From contig CAXTIG010000029.1 of NCBI GenBank assembly GCA_964244295.1, positions 1-64,000 on the forward strand: 64,000 bases of DNA, read 5' to 3'. Position numbers and translations under genes: made by a program. Of this stretch, positions 8,635-17,420 are shown in pieces. Each line of letters starts with the position of its first letter. Within the stretch, counting starts at the first letter, position 1. This DNA is from JAJAZB01 sp964244295 (GTDB lineage: Bacteria > Bacteroidota > Bacteroidia > Cytophagales > Spirosomataceae). The notes under the pieces are model-generated. The model was not told where the DNA came from. It did no database searches and saw only the letters and a program-made list of their open reading frames with translations.

Positions 8635-10539
8635 ATGAAACGCATTCCATTCCTCTTTTTTCTATCGGTTCTGCTCCCGCTCGCCCTGCTGGTGGCGTGC
8701 AGCAAGGACGATTTTCTGGACCGACGGCCCGACGACCAGGTCGACGCCGAACAGGTTTTTACCCGCTACGTAAAAACCAATCAGGTCATCACCGATTTGT
8801 ACGCCCAGGTGAAAAGCGCCAACCGCCCGCTGGTATTTTTCAACCACTTTTCGGCTTCGCCCATCACCGACGAATCCGAAGGAACGAACGTGGAGGGCGG
8901 CATCACCAACAAATTCAACGCGGGCGACTGGGGGCCGAATGGCTTCCCCACCGGGAGTGGCACGGGCCAGTACTGGGGGGATTTGTACGCCAAAATCCGG
9001 CAGGCCAACGTGATTTTAGAAGGCATTAAAAAATACCGGACGCCCGACAACCCGCTTCAGGAGGGCGATCTCGACCGCCGGGTTGGCGAAGTGTATTTCA
9101 TGCGGGCGTACCTGCACTACCTGGCCGCCCGGATGTACGGGGAAATCGTGTACGTCGACCGCGTGATCAACGCCATCGACCCGATGGATTTTAAGAAAGA
9201 GTCGTTTCACGCCACCGTCAGCAAGATTGCGAAGGATTGCGACTCGGCCTACGCGCGGGTACCGGCCCTGTGGAGCGGCACCGATTTTGGCCGCATCGAC
9301 AAGGGCGCCTGCCTGGGCTTGAAGGCCATCGTCCGCTGGATGGCGGCCACTCCGCTCTGGAACGGCGGCACCCTGCCCAGCGACACGCGCCAGTTTGCCA
9401 CCGAATACACCTCGAATCCAGCCCGCTGGACCCAGGCCCGTGACGCGGCCAAAGCCGTGCTCGATTTCAAAGCCGACGGGGGGCAACGGTACAGCCTGTA
9501 CGTAGGCCACGACGCCAGCGATTTTAAGGACGACGCGGGCGTCAACAACAACAATTCGAAGGTGTACGCCCGGCTCTGGGATCTGTACCACAGCATGGAA
9601 GCGTACCAAAAAGAAGCCGTGTTTCTGGTGACCCGCGACAAGGACAATTTCTGGCAGGGCGACATGTACCCGCCCAGTTGGGGGGGCAGTTCGCGGCAAA
9701 TGCCGGTTCAGGAACAGGTGGACGAATACGAGTACCAGGCCCCCAATGGCTACGGCTACCCGATCCAAAACGCCCGGGCCAAAGCCGACGGCTACGACGA
9801 CGAAAACCCCTACGAAAGCGTAAAGCGCGACCCGCGCCTGTACCGCGACGTGGTGTACCACGGGTCTACGTTCAAAGGAAAAGTGATCAACACCGCCGAA
9901 GGGGCCGACCGGGTGGGCGGTACCAACTCGACCGTGACGGGCTATTTTCACCGTAAAATTCTGCGGGAATCCTGGAACCGCGACAAGAGTTTTTCCATCA
10001 ACGGCCCGCCCGTGTGGCGCTTGCCGGAGTTTATTTTTATCTACTGCGAAGCCGTGAACGAGACCAGTGGCCCGAACGCCGAAATCGCCGAGTTGCTCAA
10101 CCAGGTGCGGCGGCGGTCATTCATGGCCCCGATTCCGCCGGAGGCTACGGGCGATAAAAAACTGATGGACGAGTACATCAAGCGGGAGCGCCGCGTCGAG
10201 CTTTTTTACGAAAACAACCGGGTCTGGACGTTCCGCCTGTACCTCGAACCCAACGCCCCGACCGAACTGGCCAAAGAGCAAGCCTGGCAAGCGGCGGGCA
10301 GCACCAACGACGAGCGCTCGCAGAACTACTGGCCCTACCCCAAAACCCAGCGGATGATCAACGGCATGAAGCCCGTCGAAGACCCTGCCGGGAAGATTGT
10401 GATTGGGGCCAAACGCTACAAAATGAAGCGTTTTTTCGTGGAAAACCGGGTCTTCGTGGCCCCCCGCCACTACCTGTTTCCGATCATGCAGAGCGAGTTG
10501 CAGCGCACGCCCTCGCTGGTGCAGAATCCGGGGTGGTAA
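8635..10539 (+). CDS. SusD/RagB family outer-membrane lipoprotein
   Basis: 634-aa surface lipoprotein that caps the preceding SusC and binds its substrate. The lipobox is LLVACSKDD (Cys near residue 22). The SusD N-terminal part shows DFLDRRPDDQVDAEQVFTRY and YWGDLYAKIRQANVILEGI, with RVGEVYFMRAYLHYLAARMY as the TPR-like helical core. The C-terminal half shows RLPEFIFIYCEAVNE and RRRSFMAPIPPEATGDKKLM. It is followed by a terminator hairpin. Long for SusD but within the family range. Confidence 0.95.
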   Translation: MKRIPFLFFLSVLLPLALLVACSKDDFLDRRPDDQVDAEQVFTRYVKTNQVITDLYAQVKSANRPLVFFNHFSASPITDESEGTNVEGGITNKFNAGDWGPNGFPTGSGTGQYWGDLYAKIRQANVILEGIKKYRTPDNPLQEGDLDRRVGEVYFMRAYLHYLAARMYGEIVYVDRVINAIDPMDFKKESFHATVSKIAKDCDSAYARVPALWSGTDFGRIDKGACLGLKAIVRWMAATPLWNGGTLPSDTRQFATEYTSNPARWTQARDAAKAVLDFKADGGQRYSLYVGHDASDFKDDAGVNNNNSKVYARLWDLYHSMEAYQKEAVFLVTRDKDNFWQGDMYPPSWGGSSRQMPVQEQVDEYEYQAPNGYGYPIQNARAKADGYDDENPYESVKRDPRLYRDVVYHGSTFKGKVINTAEGADRVGGTNSTVTGYFHRKILRESWNRDKSFSINGPPVWRLPEFIFIYCEAVNETSGPNAEIAELLNQVRRRSFMAPIPPEATGDKKLMDEYIKRERRVELFYENNRVWTFRLYLEPNAPTELAKEQAWQAAGSTNDERSQNYWPYPKTQRMINGMKPVEDPAGKIVIGAKRYKMKRFFVENRVFVAPRHYLFPIMQSELQRTPSLVQNPGW

Positions 10540-10547
10540 ACCGGCAG

Positions 10548-10596
10548 AAAAACGAAACGCAGGGGATGGTACGCACTCTCCCGCGTTTCGTTTTTT
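10548..10596 (+). terminator. Rho-independent-like terminator after SusD
   Basis: 13-bp perfect stem AAAAACGAAACGC (10548-10560) / GCGTTTCGTTTTT (10583-10595) with a 22-nt loop that can form a further short stem, ending in a T-run. It ends the sigma/anti-sigma/SusC/SusD block. Confidence 0.8.
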
Positions 10597-10634
10597 GGTA
10601 GAAAAGCTGGTTAGCCTTTTTTTGAAAAAAGGGC

Positions 10635-10720
10635 CTGTCATCCCGACGTAAGGAGGGATCTCGATGGGGTTCCGAGACAATTGCTGGTAGCCAGCGGTTC
10701 GGCGGACTAACGAGATCCCC
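10635..10720. repeat. Degenerate GTCATCC-family palindrome (copy B)
   Basis: The left arm CTGTCATCCCGACGTAAGGA and following GGGATCTCG is intact, but the right arm (AACGAGATCCCC, to 10720) stops abruptly at the 3' end of the neighbouring T9SS gene. It looks like a copy cut when that gene block was duplicated or converted. Confidence 0.65.
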
Positions 10721-10722
10721 GC

Positions 10723-11030
10723 CTCAGCGCAGCAATTCCACAAACCCCTTGCTGGTGTAGGCCTTGCCATTGGTGCCTTCGTAGCGCACCAGCCAGTAGT
10801 ACGTCCCGGCGGGCGACTCACCCCCGTCCCAGCCTTTGGTCAGGTCATCGGTTTGAAAAAGCGGTTGCCCCCAGCGGTTGTACACCTCCAGCCGGGCCGA
10901 GGCCACGTGCTGCTGACGCATGGGTAGAAACACCTCGTTGGAGTCATCGCCGTTGGGCGTAAACACGTTGGGCATCGCCAACACCGGGGCGGGGGGCAGG
11001 AAGTAGCTGGAAATGAAGTTGGGCAGGCCC
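10723..11030. repeat. 308-bp repeat, copy 1 (T9SS type B 3' end)
   Basis: The terminal 308 bases of three tandem paralogues, here and at 12204-12511 and 13682-13989, appear identical by eye. The block starts just after the stop codon and ends at GGGCAGGCCC. Beyond it the three genes diverge at once, which points to recent conversion of the sorting-domain module. Confidence 0.9.
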
Positions 11031-12169
11031 TGGCGACAGTAGCGAAAACCATTTACGCCCAACCGCACGCCCACCGCTTCGTGGTTGCAGGCTGCTTGGG
11101 GTTCGTCCGGGTTGTGAATGATGCCTAAAAACTCTGAATTGTATTTGGCAATGTAAATCTTCCCGTCCGGGGCCAGTTGCAGACTGGCGGGGAAGTCATA
11201 CCGGTTTGGATTGCCAAACTTGTAGCGGCTCGCTAAAATATCTTTTTGGTGTAAATCAAACTGGAAAATGTACCGGCTGTCATCGCCGATGTATAAGTAG
11301 CGGCTGTTGGGCGAAAATTCCACCCCGTACAATCTGGATTCGGCGAAACCGGTAACCGTAGCCGATGCACTGAGTTGACCGGTCTGATTATTGAATTTCA
11401 GTATTTCCAGAGCCTGATCATAATGGAGTGTCAGCGCCATGTGATTCCCGTCGGGCGAAATTTTCATTTGGCCAATAGCATTCGACTCGCTATGGAACGG
11501 ATTGGTTGGCCCCGTGTGGACAAGGCCCATCTGACTACTGACCGAGTTCGCACTCACACCCGCTTTCGTGATCAAGTAGGAACGAAAAGTGTTCGTGTTC
11601 CACTCATGCATTACCACCCATATATCTTGGTTGTTGATGTGCAAGGTAGCCGCCACTTTTTCAGTGGTCGAGGGATGGAGCAATACGTTTTTTTGGATGA
11701 CATCTCCGAGTCCACTTTGCAGTGAAATGTCAACTGTTGTGAATCTAAATCCTTTTTTTTCAACTGGGAAATAGGCGCTATTTCCCATCGGTGAGCAGGT
11801 GAAAATGTAAAACAGGGTTTCAGAACCTGGTACGGGCACAATCAAGGTTTGCGTGGTGGTGCTGGCTCCCCATAAACCCGTCCCATTGGGCATCGGCTGA
11901 TGGTTTCGATTCCAGACCGTGACTCCATCGGTGTAAAAGAGCAACCTGCCGGTGGTGTCGCAGATGCTGGCCGCCGACTCGCTGGCACTCGTTGAATCCC
12001 ATCGAATTCGCCCGTCGGTGAGCAAGCGAGGAGGACGTTGGTTGAAATCCAGGCCGATGTTGTCGCCGAAGTACCAGACGTTGGCCTGGTTCTGGGCCGG
12101 GCAACTCAAGGGGGTTGCCAGCCAAAACAATAGTATCCCAACCTGGCGGAGCGGAAGTAGTGGAGTCAT
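10724..12169 (-). CDS. T9SS type B sorting domain protein, paralogue 1
   Basis: 481-aa secreted protein. The signal peptide ends near CPAQ. A beta-propeller-like body follows (NVWYFGDNIGLDFNQ; DTTGRLLFYTDGVTVWN; VVMHEWNTNTFRSYL; KISPDGNHMALTLHY; QLAPDGKIYIAKYN). The C-terminal 85 residues are a gliding/CHU_C sorting domain (MPNVFTPNGDDSNEVFLP, LEVYNRWGQPLFQTDD, GWDGGESPAGTYYWLV). That domain routes the protein through the type IX system to the cell surface. It is the last of three tandem same-strand copies with 35-bp gaps and is probably co-transcribed with them. Binding target unknown. Confidence 0.88.
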   Translation of the reverse strand: MTPLLPLRQVGILLFWLATPLSCPAQNQANVWYFGDNIGLDFNQRPPRLLTDGRIRWDSTSASESAASICDTTGRLLFYTDGVTVWNRNHQPMPNGTGLWGASTTTQTLIVPVPGSETLFYIFTCSPMGNSAYFPVEKKGFRFTTVDISLQSGLGDVIQKNVLLHPSTTEKVAATLHINNQDIWVVMHEWNTNTFRSYLITKAGVSANSVSSQMGLVHTGPTNPFHSESNAIGQMKISPDGNHMALTLHYDQALEILKFNNQTGQLSASATVTGFAESRLYGVEFSPNSRYLYIGDDSRYIFQFDLHQKDILASRYKFGNPNRYDFPASLQLAPDGKIYIAKYNSEFLGIIHNPDEPQAACNHEAVGVRLGVNGFRYCRQGLPNFISSYFLPPAPVLAMPNVFTPNGDDSNEVFLPMRQQHVASARLEVYNRWGQPLFQTDDLTKGWDGGESPAGTYYWLVRYEGTNGKAYTSKGFVELLR

Positions 12170-12203
12170 GCCATGTCACGGTTATTTTAGATAAAATTCA
12201 GCC

Positions 12204-12511
12204 CTCAGCGCAGCAATTCCACAAACCCCTTGCTGGTGTAGGCCTTGCCATTGGTGCCTTCGTAGCGCACCAGCCAGTAGTACGTCCCGGCGGGCGACTC
12301 ACCCCCGTCCCAGCCTTTGGTCAGGTCATCGGTTTGAAAAAGCGGTTGCCCCCAGCGGTTGTACACCTCCAGCCGGGCCGAGGCCACGTGCTGCTGACGC
12401 ATGGGTAGAAACACCTCGTTGGAGTCATCGCCGTTGGGCGTAAACACGTTGGGCATCGCCAACACCGGGGCGGGGGGCAGGAAGTAGCTGGAAATGAAGT
12501 TGGGCAGGCCC
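12204..12511. repeat. 308-bp repeat, copy 2
   Basis: Second copy of the identical 3' block, encoding the CHU_C-type sorting domain of the middle paralogue. The genes flanking copies 1 and 3 resemble each other more than they resemble this middle gene, yet the block is the same in all three. Confidence 0.9.
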
Positions 12512-13647
12512 GCTCCGCTGTACCTGAAACCATTGATCCCCAAACGAATTCCCTCAATTTCGTAATTACAAGCCGATCCAGACTCATCGGGATCATGGAT
12601 AATCCCTAAATTTTGCTCATTATTTTTTGCAACGTAAACCTTGCCGTCTGGAGCCAATTGGAGTTGAGAAGGGGAATCGAAACGGGTCGAATTACCAAAC
12701 TTGTACTGACTGGCAGCAATGTCCTGTGATAACAAATTAAACTGGTACAAATCGCGATTGGAATCGCTCAGGTACAAATACCGACTCTTTGGCGAAAACT
12801 CAACTCCGTACAACCGTGATCCGGCAAAACCAGTCAGCGAAGCTGTTAATTCGATTTGACCATTGGAAGCATCAAAATGAAACACCTCTGCTATTTTAGC
12901 TATGTATAGCACCAATGCCAATCGGCTGCCATCTGGTGAAATCTTTAGTTGACCAATGGCATTGGCATCATTTTGCGCGCTCAATCCCCCGACGTGTTGG
13001 GCACCAGCACTACTAATAACTGCCTGCGTATCGATGCCACCTCCATTGACACGGTAAGCCCGGAACGCCTCACTCTTCCATTCATGCATTACCACCCATA
13101 CGTCCCGCCCGTTGGCGTGGAAGGTCGCTGCTACTTTTTCGGTTGTGGAGGGGTACAGCAGCACATTCTTTTGGATGACATCGCCTAATCCATTTTCCAG
13201 GGCAAGATTTACAACCGAGTATCGAAAGCCTTTTTTAGCGGTGGGAAAATAGCTATCGTCACCTTGCGGCGAGCATGTGAAGACATAAAACAAGTTCTCG
13301 GAGTCGGGCACGGGAACTATCAAGGTCTGTGTGGAGGTGCCACCTCCCCACAGACCCGTCCCGTTGGGCATCGGCTGATGGTTTCGGTTCCAAACCGTTA
13401 CTCCATCGGTGTAAAAGAGCAACCTGCCGGTGGTATCGCAGATGCTGGAGGCTGATTCACTATCCCCTGTCGAATCCCTGCGAATACGCCCGTCAGTGAG
13501 CAAGCGAGGCGGACGTTGGTTGAAATCCAGGCCGATGTTATCGCCGAAGTACCAGACGTTGGCCCGGTTCTGGGCCGGGCCAATCAAGGGGGTTGCCAAC
13601 CAAAACAGGAGTATTCCAACCTGGCGGATCGGAAGTAGTGGAGTCAT
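12205..13647 (-). CDS. T9SS type B sorting domain protein, paralogue 2
   Basis: 480-aa member of the same tandem family: signal peptide (LLFWLATPLIGPAQ), propeller-like body and identical CHU_C sorting domain. The central part (about residues 140-380) is the most divergent of the three copies, for example NGRDVWVVMHEWKSEAFRAY and NEQNLGIIHDPDESGSACNY, so ligand-facing loops may differ while the export module is constant. The 35-bp gap to each neighbour is also conserved, showing that the duplication unit is gene plus spacer (about 1.48 kb). Confidence 0.88.
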   Translation of the reverse strand: MTPLLPIRQVGILLFWLATPLIGPAQNRANVWYFGDNIGLDFNQRPPRLLTDGRIRRDSTGDSESASSICDTTGRLLFYTDGVTVWNRNHQPMPNGTGLWGGGTSTQTLIVPVPDSENLFYVFTCSPQGDDSYFPTAKKGFRYSVVNLALENGLGDVIQKNVLLYPSTTEKVAATFHANGRDVWVVMHEWKSEAFRAYRVNGGGIDTQAVISSAGAQHVGGLSAQNDANAIGQLKISPDGSRLALVLYIAKIAEVFHFDASNGQIELTASLTGFAGSRLYGVEFSPKSRYLYLSDSNRDLYQFNLLSQDIAASQYKFGNSTRFDSPSQLQLAPDGKVYVAKNNEQNLGIIHDPDESGSACNYEIEGIRLGINGFRYSGAGLPNFISSYFLPPAPVLAMPNVFTPNGDDSNEVFLPMRQQHVASARLEVYNRWGQPLFQTDDLTKGWDGGESPAGTYYWLVRYEGTNGKAYTSKGFVELLR

Positions 13648-13681
13648 GCCATGTCACGGTTATTTTAGATAAAATTCAGCC

Positions 13682-13989
13682 CTCAGCGCAGCAATTCCAC
13701 AAACCCCTTGCTGGTGTAGGCCTTGCCATTGGTGCCTTCGTAGCGCACCAGCCAGTAGTACGTCCCGGCGGGCGACTCACCCCCGTCCCAGCCTTTGGTC
13801 AGGTCATCGGTTTGAAAAAGCGGTTGCCCCCAGCGGTTGTACACCTCCAGCCGGGCCGAGGCCACGTGCTGCTGACGCATGGGTAGAAACACCTCGTTGG
13901 AGTCATCGCCGTTGGGCGTAAACACGTTGGGCATCGCCAACACCGGGGCGGGGGGCAGGAAGTAGCTGGAAATGAAGTTGGGCAGGCCC
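13682..13989. repeat. 308-bp repeat, copy 3
   Basis: Third copy of the identical 3' block, in the first-transcribed paralogue. The shared segment again ends at GGGCAGGCCC. Confidence 0.9.
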
Positions 13990-15128
13990 TGCCGACAGTA
14001 GCGAAACCCATTCACGCCCAGCCGCACTCCTACCGCTTCGTGGTTGCAGGCTGCTTTAGATTCGTCCGGGTTGTGAATGATGCCTAAAAACTCTGAATCG
14101 TATTTGGCGATGTAGATCTTGCCGTCCGGAGCCAGTTGGAGACTGGCGGGGAAGTCGTAGCGATTTGGATTACCAAACTTGTAGCGGCTCGCTAAAACGT
14201 CCTTTTGATGTAAGTCAAACTGGAAAATGTACCGGCTTCTATCAGCGATGTATAAGTATCTGCTATTGAGCGAAAACTCTACACCGTAAAGGCTGGACTC
14301 GGCAAAATCCGTCAGAGATGTTATCAAGTCGATTTGCCCACTGGCGTTATTGAAACGAAACACTTCTGCAACTTGATCGTAAAAAATGGCTACAGCCATT
14401 AGACTGCCATCAGGCGAAATTTTCATCTGACCAATGGCATTCGACTCGCTATGAAACGGATTGATCGGGCCCGTATGCACAAGGCCCGTCTGACTAATGA
14501 CGGGGTTCGCACTCATACCCATCTCCGTGATCAGGTAGGAGCGAAACAAGTTCGTATTCCATTCATGCATTACCACCCATACATCCCGGTTATTGGTGTG
14601 CAAAGTGGCCGCCACTTTTTCAGTAGTTGAGGGATGAATCAATATGTTTTTTTGGATGACATCCCCGAGTCCGCTTTGCAGTGAAATATCAACGGTTGTG
14701 AATCTAAATCCTCTTTTTTCAATTGGAAAATAGGCGCTATTTCCCGTTGGTGAGCAAGTGAAAATATAAAAGAGGGTTTCAGAACCTGGTACGGGGACAA
14801 TTAAGGTTTGCGTGGTGGTGCTGGCTCCCCATAAATCCGTCCCGTTGGGCATAGGCTGATGGTTTCGATTCCAGACTGTCACTCCATCGGTGTAAAACAG
14901 CAACCTGCCGGTGGTATCACAGATGCTGGAGGCTGATTCACTGCCCCCTGTCGAATCCCAGCGGATGCGCCCATCGGTAAGCAGCCGAGGCGGACGTTGG
15001 TTGAAGTCCAAGCCGATGTTATCGCCAAAGTACCAGACGTTGGCCCGATTCTGGGCCGGGCAACTCAAGGCAGTTGCTATCCAAAACAGGAGTATTCCAA
15101 CCTGGCGGAGCGGAATTAGTGGAGTCAT
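13683..15128 (-). CDS. T9SS type B sorting domain protein, paralogue 3
   Basis: 481-aa first gene of the minus-strand tandem trio, closest to paralogue 1 throughout (both carry ETLFYIFTCSP, TVDISLQSGLGDVIQKN and DLHQKDVLASRYKFGN-type runs). Signal peptide, propeller-like body, CHU_C sorting domain. Its upstream region (15129-15237) holds a TAGCTTTG -7 element on the minus strand and is shared with a divergent T9SS type A gene. The three genes are probably one operon starting here. Confidence 0.88.
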   Translation of the reverse strand: MTPLIPLRQVGILLFWIATALSCPAQNRANVWYFGDNIGLDFNQRPPRLLTDGRIRWDSTGGSESASSICDTTGRLLFYTDGVTVWNRNHQPMPNGTDLWGASTTTQTLIVPVPGSETLFYIFTCSPTGNSAYFPIEKRGFRFTTVDISLQSGLGDVIQKNILIHPSTTEKVAATLHTNNRDVWVVMHEWNTNLFRSYLITEMGMSANPVISQTGLVHTGPINPFHSESNAIGQMKISPDGSLMAVAIFYDQVAEVFRFNNASGQIDLITSLTDFAESSLYGVEFSLNSRYLYIADRSRYIFQFDLHQKDVLASRYKFGNPNRYDFPASLQLAPDGKIYIAKYDSEFLGIIHNPDESKAACNHEAVGVRLGVNGFRYCRQGLPNFISSYFLPPAPVLAMPNVFTPNGDDSNEVFLPMRQQHVASARLEVYNRWGQPLFQTDDLTKGWDGGESPAGTYYWLVRYEGTNGKAYTSKGFVELLR

Positions 15129-15169
15129 GCCATGTTACGGTTTTGTGAAGCGGCTTCACGGAAAGATAA

Positions 15170-15201
15170 TTTGCAAAGCTAGGTTGGAGGAGGCAAGTTT
15201 G
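15170..15201 (+). promoter_or_regulatory. Candidate promoter for T9SS type A gene
   Basis: TTTG (15170-15173), 20-nt spacer, CAAGTTTG (15194-15201): one mismatch to the Bacteroidota -33/-7 pattern TTTG-N19-21-TAnnTTTG. The start codon is 37 bases downstream. Confidence 0.4.
15174..15181 (-). promoter_or_regulatory. Candidate -7 element for the T9SS type B operon
   Basis: On the minus strand the sequence reads TAGCTTTG, an exact TAnnTTTG match, 46 bases before the ATG at 15128. No TTG lies at the ideal -33 distance. It overlaps the opposing promoter, so the divergent transcripts may compete. Confidence 0.4.
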
Positions 15202-15237
15202 GGATGATTTCAAACTTATCCATCCATCTCAACCGCC

Positions 15238-17163
15238 ATGAGAAACCGCTCTACCGCCGCCCGGCCGGTACCTTTTCTGCGTACTGCCCAAATCGCTCTC
15301 TTTTTATCCTGGCTTGCCCCGGCAATCCTAATTTCCACTACCACACTGGGGCAGGAGTACCGATGGCACCGGCATTTAGCCGGAAACCTACCCAACAACG
15401 AATCCACTACGGGCGATGTCGCCGTGGATGACGCTGAAAACGTATACGTGGTGGGGCATTTTGCCGGAACCATCGATTTCAACGGCAATGGCTCATCGGC
15501 CACAACGCTCACGGCGCAAGGGCCACTCCGCGATATCTTTTTTGCCAAGTATAGTTCTAACGGCAACTTGCAGTATGTGAAGAGAATCGGGGCCTCCAAT
15601 GGAAATTGCTCCGCTACGGGGGTCGCTTTGTACCGGGACGGTTCCAACAACGTTTTCTTGTACATCTCGGGCTATTTCAGAAGTACAAATAGCTCCTCAA
15701 TTGCGGTTAATTTCGACCCTGACGGATCGCCAGGAGGGAGTATATCCACAAGCGACACTGACGGGGATGCTGTCATAGCAAAATACAACGCTAATAGCGG
15801 TGCCTTTGCTTGGGTCAGACAATTAAATAATTCCAGAGCCGATTTCGAAGGCGGCGGTCGGCTCTGCACCGACAATTCCGGCAATGCGTATCACGTCAGC
15901 CGCCGCGATGCCAACACGAATGATTGCATTCTGCGCAAATACGCCAGTGATGGAACGGCAGGCTTCACCCGAATCATCGGCGATAACAGCGCGGGTTCCT
16001 ACGACGTTACGTTTGGCAACAACACCCTGTACGTTTGCGGGCAAAACCTCGAAAACGACGACCGGCCCATTCAGTGGTACGACACCAGCGGCAACCCGCA
16101 AGGCTCGGCGGGAGCCACCAACAAACTTTTCAACCGGATTACCCTCGATACCGGGAATGGGATTTACGTGGGTGGCAATGGAACCTCTGGTAGCATCTAC
16201 ATCGAAAAATACACCCCATCGAGCGGTACCAACCCAGTCTGGAACAAATCGTTCAGTAGCGGTATTCAATTCGGCGGTTTTTCCATCGACCTCGATTTCG
16301 GTAAGGAATCCGGCGATTTGATGGTCGCTGGGTGGTTTCAGGGCACGGTCGATTTCAACAGTCCGGGCAGCTATTCCTCCACCCTCACCTCGTCGGGTAG
16401 CGGCAATCACGATAACGTATACGTAGCACGGTACGCCGCCGCCAGTGGCAATTGCGAGTGGGTTAAAAACAACGTCACCTACAGCAACGGGCAGGCCGAT
16501 CCGATTGCCGTGGCGTGTAGCAACCAGCACGTTCACGTCGTGGGAATTGTCGTCAGCACCACCATGAACGCCAGTTTCTGCGGCAACGCGGCCAACATCG
16601 TGGCTGACAACGCTTCCAACGCGTACCTGGCCAAGTACACCCAACGTCTGTTTCCCCCGGCTTCCATTCTCGGAGCGAGCTACACTCTGCCCGGTGAGAC
16701 GGAGGAATATTACGTATCAACCCCGACTCCCCCTGGTGTTAAGTCGTACCAGTGGTACGTGCCCTCCGGTTGGAACATCACCTACACCAGTTCCGACCAG
16801 TCCTACATTTTCGCTGGGGTGGGGAATGCGGATACGGATGGGAACGTCGCAGCACGGGCCGTGTACGACTGCGGCAACAGCGGCCTGGCTTTCCGATACG
16901 TAGAGGTGGGTGGTGACTTCGGCCTGCGCAGCATTTACCCAAACCCAGCTTCCGACAACCTGACGGTGGACATAGAGCCTTCCAAAAACGAAGTATCCAT
17001 CACGCTGACCAGCGAAAGCGGGAAACCCCTGAAGCAGGGAAAGCTAAAATCGAAAGAAGAAAAGTTGACCCTGCCCGTCGCTGACCTGGCCCGTGGGCGC
17101 TACTACCTGGTGCTCAAACGCGGTGACAAGTCGCTTGGGAAACAGGTCGTGATCGAACATTAG
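15238..17163 (+). CDS. T9SS type A sorting domain protein with SBBP-like beta-propeller repeats
   Basis: 641-aa secreted protein. A long signal region ends near LGQEYRW. The body consists of SBBP-type repeats (DVAVDDAENVYVVGHFAGTI; FAKYSSNGNLQYVKRIG; NALVYR-like turns; KYTPSSGTNPVWNKSF; VAGWFQGTVDFN), typical of bacterial beta-propeller surface proteins. An Ig/PKD-like module (about residues 480-560) follows. The C-terminal type A sorting domain is RSIYPNPASDNLTVDIEP...ARGRYYLVLKRGDKSLGKQV. It is divergent from the type B trio and closed by a strong hairpin. Role unknown; adhesion or surface structure is the usual guess. Confidence 0.85.
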   Translation: MRNRSTAARPVPFLRTAQIALFLSWLAPAILISTTTLGQEYRWHRHLAGNLPNNESTTGDVAVDDAENVYVVGHFAGTIDFNGNGSSATTLTAQGPLRDIFFAKYSSNGNLQYVKRIGASNGNCSATGVALYRDGSNNVFLYISGYFRSTNSSSIAVNFDPDGSPGGSISTSDTDGDAVIAKYNANSGAFAWVRQLNNSRADFEGGGRLCTDNSGNAYHVSRRDANTNDCILRKYASDGTAGFTRIIGDNSAGSYDVTFGNNTLYVCGQNLENDDRPIQWYDTSGNPQGSAGATNKLFNRITLDTGNGIYVGGNGTSGSIYIEKYTPSSGTNPVWNKSFSSGIQFGGFSIDLDFGKESGDLMVAGWFQGTVDFNSPGSYSSTLTSSGSGNHDNVYVARYAAASGNCEWVKNNVTYSNGQADPIAVACSNQHVHVVGIVVSTTMNASFCGNAANIVADNASNAYLAKYTQRLFPPASILGASYTLPGETEEYYVSTPTPPGVKSYQWYVPSGWNITYTSSDQSYIFAGVGNADTDGNVAARAVYDCGNSGLAFRYVEVGGDFGLRSIYPNPASDNLTVDIEPSKNEVSITLTSESGKPLKQGKLKSKEEKLTLPVADLARGRYYLVLKRGDKSLGKQVVIEH

Positions 17164-17172
17164 AAATTCGAT

Positions 17173-17209
17173 AGAAACGCCCCGCTCAGACTCCGGGCGG
17201 GGCGTTTCT
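17173..17209 (+). terminator. Terminator hairpin after T9SS type A gene
   Basis: 13-bp perfect stem AGAAACGCCCCGC (17173-17185) / GCGGGGCGTTTCT (17197-17209), 11-nt loop, 10 bases after the stop codon. The next 210 bases (to 17420) show no gene I can recognise. Confidence 0.8.
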
Positions 17210-17420
17210 CACTACTCAACCTTCACCACCCCATCCTTCTCCCGCCTCCCCAAAGCCCGCCCCATTCGCCTTCGTGACTAACTCCGCGTCCAAAACACCA
17301 ACGGTTTTCAATTCCGATTGGCGGCGGCATTTCAAGTTGTCTTCGACCCGGCGCCAGGCCCGCAAAGGGATGACTACGAGCGAAGGGATTTGATTGCCGA
17401 CGGAGGACAGGCCGGCGTGA

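Noticed and set aside
10723..13989. Regularly spaced identical blocks as a possible CRISPR-like array
   Set aside because: The blocks are 308 bp, lie inside protein-coding genes and encode a sorting domain; the spacers are gene bodies.
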